This document shows positions 1 to 6,462 of a stretch of 64,000 nucleotides of DNA, piece by piece (position 1 is the first letter of the stretch; every line of letters starts with the position of its first letter). The DNA comes from Pseudomonas siliginis (GTDB lineage: Bacteria; Pseudomonadota; Gammaproteobacteria; Pseudomonadales; Pseudomonadaceae): assembly GCF_019145195.1 (NCBI RefSeq), contig NZ_JAHSTW010000010.1, forward strand, positions 124,001-188,000, given 5' to 3'. The translations under genes and the position numbers were made by a program. The notes beneath the pieces were generated by a model that was given only the letters and a program-made list of their open reading frames with translations, was not told the origin of the DNA and ran no database searches.

Positions 1-425
1 GCGTTGTTGTCCCATGTGGTGGTATTGGCCAGTTCGCCGGGGCCGTAGAACTGATCGGTCGGCCAGTTGTGGCGCTTGAGGGTCGACTCGCCATTGATCT
101 GCAACGCCTCGGCCGCTTCGGCAACACCGGCCATGGCCTTGGCCTGACGCACCCGCGCAGCGGCCATGGCCATGCTCGGGCTGCCTTGCACGGCGAGGTC
201 GATCCAGCGATTAAGTTGCGCATCACCAAACGCCTGCCACCATTGGGCGCTGGGCCAGTGGGCGTCTTTGGCGGCCTCGGCAATGGCCGCGTCGGTGGCC
301 AGTGAATCGGCCGCGAGTGCCTCGCCGTGAGGGGCAATGCCTTGGGTAGAGATGCAGCCGCCGAGAGCCAGGGTTAAAGCCAGAACACTGAGCGGCAAAA
401 GCGCTCTGTTGATGCGACGCGGCAC
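1..425 (-). CDS. NodT-family efflux outer-membrane lipoprotein (N-terminal part, runs off the window)
   Basis: This is the 5' part (about 141 codons) of an outer-membrane channel of the RND/MFS efflux type. It begins at a GTG (425-423) with an AGGA about ten bases upstream. A short basic N-terminus and hydrophobic segment lead to a lipobox, LALGGC, so the mature protein should start with a lipidated cysteine. The text after it (AQWWQAFGDAQLNRWIDLAV, then GSPSMAMAAARVRQAKA) is the usual first helical repeat of NodT/OprM proteins, which form trimeric TolC-like tunnels. The remaining partners (membrane fusion protein, pump) should lie beyond the left edge. The LysR gene at 701 is divergent and a likely regulator. 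Family is clear; substrate is unknown. Confidence 0.85.
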   Translation of the reverse strand, partial: MPRRINRALLPLSVLALTLALGGCISTQGIAPHGEALAADSLATDAAIAEAAKDAHWPSAQWWQAFGDAQLNRWIDLAVQGSPSMAMAAARVRQAKAMAGVAEAAEALQINGESTLKRHNWPTDQFYGPGELANTTTWDNN

Positions 426-464
426 AGCTGCGAATTCCTGAGAGAGGGATAGATCGAGGACCGT

Positions 465-547
465 GCAGGAGCTGCCGCAGGCTGCGATTTTTGATCTTGA
501 TTCCCTTAAAACAAAATCAAAAGATCGCAGCCTTCGGCAGCGCCTGC
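465..547. repeat. Long inverted repeat of the GCTGCCGAAGGCTGCGATC family
   Basis: Two arms containing CTGCCGCAGGCTGCGAT and its near complement (ATCGCAGCCTTCGGCAG) flank an AT-rich centre. A second copy of the same arm sequence lies at 21821-21881, so this is a dispersed intergenic repeat. Here it sits between the divergent efflux and LysR genes and could fold into a long hairpin in either transcript. Confidence 0.7.
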
Positions 548-700
548 ACAGGATCGGCGCAATTCTATGGAGCTGCCTCTGCGGCGATAAGCTGGGATTT
601 CTGTGAATCTTTGTTACGGTTAACGAGATAATCCCTTGGTCGGGGGTCTCAGCCCCTGAAACTTCGTGTCACAATTTGCCATCTCCCTTGAGAGCACCCC

Positions 701-1669
701 ATGGACACTTTGCAAAACATGCGCGCCTTCAGTTGTGTTGCCGAAGCGGGCAGCTTCACCGCCGCCGCCGTGCAACTGGACACCACCACCGCCAACGTCT
801 CGCGCGCGGTCTCCAATCTGGAAGCCCACCTGCAAACCCGCCTGCTCAATCGCACGACCCGGCGCATCGCCCTGACCGAGGCCGGCAAACGCTACCTGCT
901 GCGCTGCGAACAGATCCTCGCCTACGTCGAAGAAGCCGAAGCGGAAGCCAGCGACGCCCACGCGCGCCCCGCCGGCCAGCTGAAAGTGCACACCATGACC
1001 GGCATCGGTCAGCACTTCGTCATCGACGCCATCGCCCGCTACCGCAAGACCCACCCCGACGTGACCTTCGACCTGACCCTGGCCAACCGCGTGCCGGACC
1101 TGCTCGACGAGGGCTACGACGTGTCCATCGTGCTGGCCAGCGAACTGCCCGACTCCGGCTTCGTTTCGCAACGCCTGGGCATCACCTACAGCATCGTCTG
1201 CGCCTCGCCGGCGTACGTGAAAGCCAACGGCGCCGCGCAGAAACCCAGCGACCTGCTCAACCACGCGTGCCTGCGCCTGGTCAGCCCGGTGATCCCTCTG
1301 GAAAAATGGGCCTTCGACGGCCCGGACGGCCAGGAAACAGTGACCATCAACAGCTCACCGTTCCTGGTGAACTCCGCCGACGCCATGAAAACCGCCATCA
1401 CCAGCGGCATGGGCGTCGGCGTGCTGCCGGTCTACGCCGCCATCGAAGGCCTGCGCAACGGCACCCTGGTGCGCGTGATGCCGAACTACCGCTCGCAGGA
1501 ACTCAACCTCTACGCGATCTACCCGTCGCGGCAGTACCTGGATGCGAAGATCAAAACCTGGGTGGAATATTTGCGTGGATCGTTGCCGGAAATATTGGCG
1601 GCGCATCAGGCGGAATTGGTCGCGTATGAGTTGAGCGGGAGTCTGGCTGGCGCGCGCGTCGCCACCTGA
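701..1669 (+). CDS. LysR-family transcriptional regulator
   Basis: 322-residue LysR-type regulator. Residues 1-60 form the winged helix-turn-helix (MRAFSCVAEAGSFTAAAVQL, then VSRAVSNLEAHLQTRLLNRTTR), a close match to the family. Residues about 90-300 form the two-lobed effector-binding domain, with the usual GMGVGVLP segment. The start is ATG at 701; a purine-rich stretch (CTTGAGAGC) precedes it. It is divergent from the efflux outer-membrane gene at 425, the classic layout for a LysR activator that controls its neighbour. Related proteins of the AaeR/DmlR branch often control export of aromatic acids, but the ligand cannot be read here. Confidence 0.9.
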   Translation: MDTLQNMRAFSCVAEAGSFTAAAVQLDTTTANVSRAVSNLEAHLQTRLLNRTTRRIALTEAGKRYLLRCEQILAYVEEAEAEASDAHARPAGQLKVHTMTGIGQHFVIDAIARYRKTHPDVTFDLTLANRVPDLLDEGYDVSIVLASELPDSGFVSQRLGITYSIVCASPAYVKANGAAQKPSDLLNHACLRLVSPVIPLEKWAFDGPDGQETVTINSSPFLVNSADAMKTAITSGMGVGVLPVYAAIEGLRNGTLVRVMPNYRSQELNLYAIYPSRQYLDAKIKTWVEYLRGSLPEILAAHQAELVAYELSGSLAGARVAT

Positions 1670-1676
1670 GTTTAAA

Positions 1677-1790
1677 CACCGACAGCGGCACACCATACTG
1701 GCCATCCAGCAGGTGATCATGCTGGCGGAACTGGCGGTGAACCGGGTGCTGGATAACTACGAAATCCACCAGCCCCCGTCACACAATTGA
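1677..1790 (+). pseudogene. 3' remnant of a DUF6124-family gene
   Basis: A frame ending at TGA 1788-1790 encodes RHTILAIQQVIMLAELAVNR followed by VLDNYEIHQPPSHN. From memory this closely matches the C-terminal end of the small Pseudomonas DUF6124 proteins, which normally have about 120 residues and end in a helix of the type ILGIQQ-x-x-ML-x-ELAVNRVLDN. Nothing matching the N-terminal two thirds is present: upstream the frame simply runs into the LysR gene in another phase. No ribosome-binding site is evident. I read it as a truncated relic joined to the end of the LysR gene, not a living gene. The family match is from recall and needs a search. Confidence 0.6.
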
Positions 1791-1794
1791 ACCT

Positions 1795-1884
1795 CTGTGG
1801 GAGCGAGCCTGCTCGCGAAGGCTTCGGCACATTCAACATTCGGGTGTCAGATAAACCGCTTTCGCGAGCAGGCTCGCTCCCACA
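1795..1884. repeat. REP pair (REPIN-like) with inverted GGGAGCGAGCCTGCTCGC arms
   Basis: One REP arm at the left (GTGGGAGCGAGCCTGCTCGC) and its reverse complement at the right flank a short spacer, giving the head-to-head arrangement known as a REPIN. The same arms recur at many intergenic sites in this window. The right arm runs straight into the tandem array that follows. Confidence 0.85.
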
Positions 1885-2310
1885 ATTCTGGATCGTGTAC
1901 ATCAGCGAGATATTAGTCGGCTGTCAGGCCGCTTTCGCTGGCAAGCCAGCTCCCACAGAGACGGGGTGAATCTGGCAGAGATGGGTTGGCAGTGGAGACG
2001 CTTACGCGAGCAGGCTCGCTCCCACAATTCTGGATCGTGTACATCAGCGAGATATGAGTCGGCTGTCAGGCCGCCTTCGCTGGCAAGCCAGCTCCCACAG
2101 GGACGGGGTGAATCTGGCAGAGATGGGTTGGCAGTGGAGACGCCTTCGCGAGCAGGCTCGCTCCCACAATTCTGGATCGTGTACATCAGCAAGATATGAG
2201 TTGGCTGTCAGTCCGCCTTCGCTGGCAAGCCAGCTCCCACAGGGACGGGGTGAATCTGGCAGAGATGGGTTGGCAGTGGAGACGCCTTCGCGAGCAGGCT
2301 CGCTCCCACA
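1885..2310. repeat. Three tandem 142-bp units, each holding two different REP sequences
   Basis: The marker ATTCTGGATCGTGTACATCA recurs at 1885, 2027 and 2169, giving three head-to-tail units of 142 bp with only a few substitutions. Each unit carries a REP variant reading CGCTGGCAAGCCAGCTCCCA, a unique stretch (GGGGTGAATCTGGCAGAGAT), and the common REP GCGAGCAGGCTCGCTCCCAC. The units therefore multiplied as whole blocks, not by independent REP insertion. The open frames across this block are products of the repeat and I do not call them genes. Confidence 0.85.
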
Positions 2311-2784
2311 AAAGCAAAAACAAAAGCAAAGGCAAAGCAGCGCAGCTGCCCGCGGCAAAGCCGCCCCACTCAACAATGAGCGCAAGCTCGAGTGCTCTTG
2401 ATCTTGATCTTGATCCACCGGCGACGTCGGAAGGCTGAGTGGAGGGATTGATCCGGGCGTGGGAGCGCAGCGACCGTCTGGCGCAGCCAGACACAGCGGA
2501 AGGAGGTGCAGCGAAGCAAACCGGAGCCGCTGCGCCCGGATCGATCCCGCAGCGAAGGGACCCGAGCCTGCGAGGGCCGAACGCAGGAGCAAGCCTTTTG
2601 GTTTACCTTTTTGGCGTTTGAAAAAGGTGACCCGCCGTAAGGGCGGAACCGTAATCAGCAACACCCGAAGAAACGGATATTCACCCAAAACCCCAAGAAC
2701 TTGGTCGGCCCAGAGGCCGCCAAGACAACCCGAGCGAGAAAATGTTAGCGTGCTTGCAATCAAGCCCCGACGAGCCCAAGCCCA
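2311..2784. repeat. Non-coding stretch holding a dispersed Pseudomonas intergenic repeat
   Basis: No credible gene lies between the REP array and the reductase at 2785. The stretch starts with A-rich AAGCAAAAACAAAAGC repeats, continues through a GC-rich part, and ends in a block around 2590-2660 (TTTTTGGCGTTTGAAAAAGG, GTGACCCGCCGTAAGGGCGG) that I recognise from many intergenic sites of fluorescent pseudomonads. In databases it is often mis-annotated as short hypothetical proteins. CCGCC-GTAA-GGGCGG can form a small hairpin. Function is unknown; the family assignment is from recall. Confidence 0.5.
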
Positions 2785-3759
2785 ATGAAAAAAACAGTCC
2801 TGGCCTTCAGCCGCATCACCCCGCCCATGATCGAACGCCTGCAAGAAGAATTCGACGTCATCGTCCCCGACCCCAAGACCGGTGACATCAACGCCCAGTT
2901 CAACGAAGCCCTGCCCCACGCCCACGGCCTCATCGGCGTCGGCCGCAAACTCGGCCGCGCACAACTGCAAAGCGCAACAAAACTCGAAGTGGTCTCGAGC
3001 GTCTCGGTCGGCTACGACAACTACGACCTCGACTACTTCAACGAACGCGGGATCATGCTCACCAACACCCCCGACGTGCTCACCGAAAGCACCGCCGACC
3101 TCGCCTTCGCCCTGATCATGAGCAGCGCCCGCCGCGTCGCCGAACTCGACGCCTGGACCAAGGCCGGGCAATGGCAGGCCAGCGTCGGCGCCCCGCTGTT
3201 TGGTAGTGATGTACACGGCAAGACCCTCGGCATCGTCGGCATGGGCAACATCGGCGCCGCTGTCGCCCGGCGCGGGCGCTTCGGCTTCAACATGCCGATC
3301 ATCTACAGCGGCAACAGCCGCAAGACCGAACTGGAACAGGAACTCGGCGCGCAGTTCCGCAGCTTGGATGAGCTGCTGGCCGAAGCCGATTTCGTCTGCC
3401 TGGTAGTGCCGTTGAGCGACAAGACCCGCCACCTGATCAGCCATCGCGAACTCGCGCTGATGAAGCCGAGCGCGATCCTGGTCAACATCTCGCGCGGCCC
3501 GGTGGTCGACGAACCGGCACTCATCGAAGCCCTGCAAAACAACCGCATCCGCGGCGCCGGGCTGGACGTCTACGAAAAAGAACCGCTGGCCGAATCGCCG
3601 CTGTTCCAGTTGAAAAACGCCGTGACCCTGCCGCACATCGGATCGGCCACCACCGAAACCCGCGAAGCCATGGCCAACCGCGCCCTGGCCAACCTGCGCA
3701 GCGCCCTGCTCGGTGAACGGCCGCAGGATCTGGTCAACCCGCAAGTCTGGCGCGGCTGA
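2785..3759 (+). CDS. tkrA: D-2-hydroxyacid dehydrogenase (2-ketogluconate / glyoxylate-hydroxypyruvate reductase type)
   Basis: 324-residue NAD(P)H-dependent reductase of 2-keto acids, cytosolic. The nucleotide-binding motif GMGNIG sits near residue 153, followed after the second beta strand by NSRKTE, where the arginine and lysine suggest NADPH use. The catalytic triad of the family is visible: Arg in VNISRGPVVDE, Glu in DVYEKEPLAE, and His in LPHIGSATTETR. The length matches GhrB/TkrA enzymes, which reduce 2-ketogluconate, glyoxylate and hydroxypyruvate. It stands alone, with no gluconate catabolic genes beside it, so a general role in glyoxylate/hydroxypyruvate reduction is as likely as ketogluconate use. 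The symbol follows Pseudomonas usage and is tentative. Confidence 0.85.
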   Translation: MKKTVLAFSRITPPMIERLQEEFDVIVPDPKTGDINAQFNEALPHAHGLIGVGRKLGRAQLQSATKLEVVSSVSVGYDNYDLDYFNERGIMLTNTPDVLTESTADLAFALIMSSARRVAELDAWTKAGQWQASVGAPLFGSDVHGKTLGIVGMGNIGAAVARRGRFGFNMPIIYSGNSRKTELEQELGAQFRSLDELLAEADFVCLVVPLSDKTRHLISHRELALMKPSAILVNISRGPVVDEPALIEALQNNRIRGAGLDVYEKEPLAESPLFQLKNAVTLPHIGSATTETREAMANRALANLRSALLGERPQDLVNPQVWRG

Positions 3760-3765
3760 AAAAAA

Positions 3766-3793
3766 GGGCCGGCGCAACATGGCGCCGGCCTTC
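3766..3793. terminator. GC-rich hairpin after the reductase gene
   Basis: GGCCGGCGC and GCGCCGGCC pair around a short loop just after the stop codon. An A-run lies on the left side and only a broken T-run on the right, so termination would work better for minus-strand transcripts. Confidence 0.5.
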
Positions 3794-3899
3794 ACCTTAC
3801 ATAACTTGCAACCGAACAAAAACGCCAGACCAAGTAACAGCAATATAAGCTCTCGCAACTTATCAACTTATTGATTAATTGCCATGGAGAGCCAACCCC

Positions 3900-4409
3900 G
3901 TGAACACCCTGACCACCGACAAACTCATTCGTTACAGCAAAGTCATCTTGATGGCTTATATAAGTTTCTTTGGCCTGCTGGTGATGATCCATAACTTCAC
4001 TGACTATGAGTCCAACTACATTTACGTTGCACATATCCTGAGCATGGACACCACCAACGCCAGCGAAAACATCATGTATCGGGCGATCGATTCGCCGATG
4101 ATCCATCACCGGATCTACTGGTTCATCATCACCATGGAAGTCATCTACACCGTGCTCTGCCTGATCGGCACTTACCAGTTGTATCGCTACATCGATGCAT
4201 CGCCAGCGGTATTCCATGAAGCCAAGAAGTTTTCGATCATGGGTATATTGGTCGCCATCTTCATTTATTACGTGTGCCTGCAAACTGTAGGTGTCGAATG
4301 GTTCGACATGGACACTTCGCAATCCTGGAATGCCAAGGACTGGGCAAGGCATATTGTCGATTTCATCTTCCCGGTGATGATCTACATCACTTTGAAAGTT
4401 GAGCGCTGA
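3900..4409 (+). CDS. DUF2165-family integral membrane protein
   Basis: 169-residue predicted inner-membrane protein with four hydrophobic segments (around YSKVILMAYISFFGLLVMIH, IYWFIITMEVIYTVLCLIGT, FSIMGILVAIFIYYVCLQTV and HIVDFIFPVMIYITLKV). The pattern, including the motif WF.MDTSQSWNA in the last loop, fits the DUF2165 family of unknown function. I chose the GTG at 3900 because GGAGAG lies eight bases before it; an upstream TTG in frame (3879) has no such signal. The gene is AT-richer than its neighbours. Its own terminator hairpin includes the stop codon. No partner gene is evident. Confidence 0.8.
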   Translation: MNTLTTDKLIRYSKVILMAYISFFGLLVMIHNFTDYESNYIYVAHILSMDTTNASENIMYRAIDSPMIHHRIYWFIITMEVIYTVLCLIGTYQLYRYIDASPAVFHEAKKFSIMGILVAIFIYYVCLQTVGVEWFDMDTSQSWNAKDWARHIVDFIFPVMIYITLKVER

Positions 4410-4428
4410 TTATCAGCGCTCGTTTTAT
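4401..4428 (+). terminator. Rho-independent terminator overlapping the DUF2165 stop codon
   Basis: GAGCGCTGA and TCAGCGCTC form a perfect 9-bp stem with a three-base loop, followed by GTTTTAT. The left arm is the last two codons and the stop codon of the gene. Confidence 0.85.
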
Positions 4429-5330
4429 CAAGCCAACTTCCCTTGAGCCGCAGACAACAGCACTTTCGGTTTACGAAACACCAGCACGTTGCCCAACATC
4501 ACCAACACCAGCCCGACGAGCGCCGGTGCGGTCCATTGATAACCTTCGGCAAACGCCGACACGTTCAGGGCCACCACCGGGAACAGCACCGTGCAGTAAG
4601 CCGCCCGCTCCGGGCCCATGCGCCCGACCAGCGTCAGGTACGCGGTGAAGCCGATCACCGAGCCGGGAATCACTAGATAGAACAGCGCACCGACATATCG
4701 CGGCGACCAGTCCATGGTGAAGGGTATGCCGTTGAACAGACACCACACCGTCAGCATCGCCGCGCCGTAGGCCATGCCCCAGGCGTTGGTGGTCAGCGGT
4801 CTGAGGCCGGCCTTCTGTTGCAGGCTCGAAAGCATATTCCCCGCTGAAAAACACAAGGTGCCACACAACGCCAGACCCAGCCCGAGAAGGGTTTGCGGAC
4901 TGGCCTCATGCCCGGCCAGTTCCGGCCAGAACAACAGCCCCAGACCTGACAGCCCCAACGCACCGCCCAGCAACACATTGCGCGCAATGCGCTGGCCGAA
5001 AAACACCCGCGCATTCAGCGCGTTCCACAACGTCGCCGTAGAAAACACCACCGCCACCAGACCGCTGGGTATCCACTGGCTGGCCGTCAGAAAACACATG
5101 AAGTTCACGCAGAACAGACATAACCCTTGAGCCACACAAATCAAATGCCCACGGCGGTTCATCGGTTGCAGGCGTCGGCTGAGCAGCAACAACGCAAACA
5201 ACACCAACGCAGCCAGGCCGAAGCGATAGACAATCGACACCGGAATTTCGACCACGCCCAATTGCCATTTCAAGGCAATCCAGGTGGTACCCCAGATCAG
5301 CACGGTCAGCAGGTACAACGACAGGTTCAT
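4428..5330 (-). CDS. EamA/DMT-family metabolite exporter
   Basis: 300-residue inner-membrane transporter of the drug/metabolite superfamily, with ten hydrophobic segments arranged as two EamA repeats. The start is typical (MNLSLYLLTVLIWGTTWIAL), carrying the WG-x-x-W-x-x-x-K signature of the first helix. I took ATG 5330, which has AGGAG eight bases upstream; a GTG at 5339 in frame is less likely. It is transcribed divergently from the AraC gene at 5471, a common arrangement in which the regulator controls the exporter. Substrates of this family are amino acids, purines or small organic ions; nothing here identifies which. Confidence 0.85.
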   Translation of the reverse strand: MNLSLYLLTVLIWGTTWIALKWQLGVVEIPVSIVYRFGLAALVLFALLLLSRRLQPMNRRGHLICVAQGLCLFCVNFMCFLTASQWIPSGLVAVVFSTATLWNALNARVFFGQRIARNVLLGGALGLSGLGLLFWPELAGHEASPQTLLGLGLALCGTLCFSAGNMLSSLQQKAGLRPLTTNAWGMAYGAAMLTVWCLFNGIPFTMDWSPRYVGALFYLVIPGSVIGFTAYLTLVGRMGPERAAYCTVLFPVVALNVSAFAEGYQWTAPALVGLVLVMLGNVLVFRKPKVLLSAAQGKLA

Positions 5331-5470
5331 GGCCAACACTCCTTAAACAGGCCTTGAGTGTCTGCCTCGGGCAGCCTTCGACGCTTGCACAATCTTGCGC
5401 TTTTGTCTGGCGGCAGGCTGGCAGGGCGGCGTCTACGGAGTAGGATGCAAGGCGTTGGAGAGAACCGAAC

Positions 5471-6346
5471 ATGGCCGCTATCGATACCCTGCAAGTCTTT
5501 CAAGCCCTCAACCGCTCGCCGAATGCACGCCTTGTGCACAGCGCCGAGCTCGGTGACGGCATGTCTGCGGCCTTGTGGACCAACCACCACGATGCCCAGG
5601 AATACGAAGCGCCAAGTCATCACACGCTTTCGTGCTACGTCGCCGGCGGCACCGGCACATTCCGTCGTGGCCAGCCGGGCCGCAAAGGCGGGCCGGACAA
5701 GTTGTGCATCCTGCCGGCCGATCACGAATCGGGCTGGGTGATCAATGGCGACATCCGCTTGGCGCACCTGTATTTCAGCGCCGAACAATTCGCCCTCGGT
5801 TGCGTGACTTTGCTCGATCGCGAACCGCGCGAGATGCAATTACGCGAGCAGACCTTTCTCGAAGATCCGCAGCAGGCGCAGCGCTTTCGGCAATTACTGA
5901 ACCTGAACTGGCAAGAGCCGGCAGAGCGCTTGCTGACCAGCAGCCTAGCCCACGAATTGATCAGCCACACCTTGCTCAGCCAGGTGGGAGCACGACAGGG
6001 CTTGCGCTTGAAGGGCGGACTGGCGCCACATCAGCGCCGACAACTGGTGGAGTTCATCGACAACCAGTTGAGCGAAGCCATCAGCCTCGGGCAACTGGCC
6101 GGGCTGTGTGCACTGTCGGAATACCACTTTGCGCGGATGTTTCGCCTGAGCTTCGGCCTGCCGCCGCATCAATATGTGCTGGCGCGGCGCTTGAGCCGGG
6201 CGCGGGAATTGTTGCGCGGCACGGCGCTGCCGCTGGGCGAGATCGCGCTGGCGTGCGGGTTTGCCAGTGCGAGCCATTTTACTAATCGGTTCAGGCAGGT
6301 TTTGGGTGGGACGCCGGGCGAGTATCGGCAGGCTTTTTTGCGTTAG
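5471..6346 (+). CDS. AraC-family transcriptional regulator
   Basis: 291 residues. The C-terminal hundred residues hold the double helix-turn-helix of AraC/XylS proteins (ISLGQLAGLCALSEYHFARM and LPLGEIALACGFASASHFTN, ending FRQVLGGTPGEYRQ). The N-terminal part has a cupin-like look (SHHTLSCYVAGGTGTFRRG) and should bind an effector. It faces the EamA exporter at 5330 across about 140 bp, which suggests that it activates or represses that gene. The effector is unknown. Confidence 0.88.
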   Translation: MAAIDTLQVFQALNRSPNARLVHSAELGDGMSAALWTNHHDAQEYEAPSHHTLSCYVAGGTGTFRRGQPGRKGGPDKLCILPADHESGWVINGDIRLAHLYFSAEQFALGCVTLLDREPREMQLREQTFLEDPQQAQRFRQLLNLNWQEPAERLLTSSLAHELISHTLLSQVGARQGLRLKGGLAPHQRRQLVEFIDNQLSEAISLGQLAGLCALSEYHFARMFRLSFGLPPHQYVLARRLSRARELLRGTALPLGEIALACGFASASHFTNRFRQVLGGTPGEYRQAFLR

Positions 6347-6374
6347 AAACTCGTACCTTTTCGCCAGTGATGGC

Positions 6375-6442
6375 CCCTTCGCGAGCAGGCTCGCTCCCAC
6401 CTTGAAATGCAGTCTCCTGTGGGAGCGAGCCTGCTCGCGAAG
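6375..6442. repeat. REP pair
   Basis: Inverted REP arms (GCGAGCAGGCTCGCTCCCAC and its complement) lie between the convergent AraC and TonB-receptor genes. They could act as a bidirectional transcript end. Confidence 0.85.
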
Positions 6443-6462
6443 AGCGTTGATGCGGTTTTGGA

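Noticed and set aside
1795..2310. Regular spacing that might suggest a CRISPR array
   Set aside because: The repeated unit is 142 bp and the whole unit, including the part between REPs, is conserved; there are no unique spacers and no cas genes.
2044..3858. A 604-codon minus-strand frame through the REP array, the repeat and the reductase gene
   Set aside because: Its C-terminal third is translated REP sequence (WERACSR repeats) and the rest is the complement of the reductase gene; this is a chance frame.
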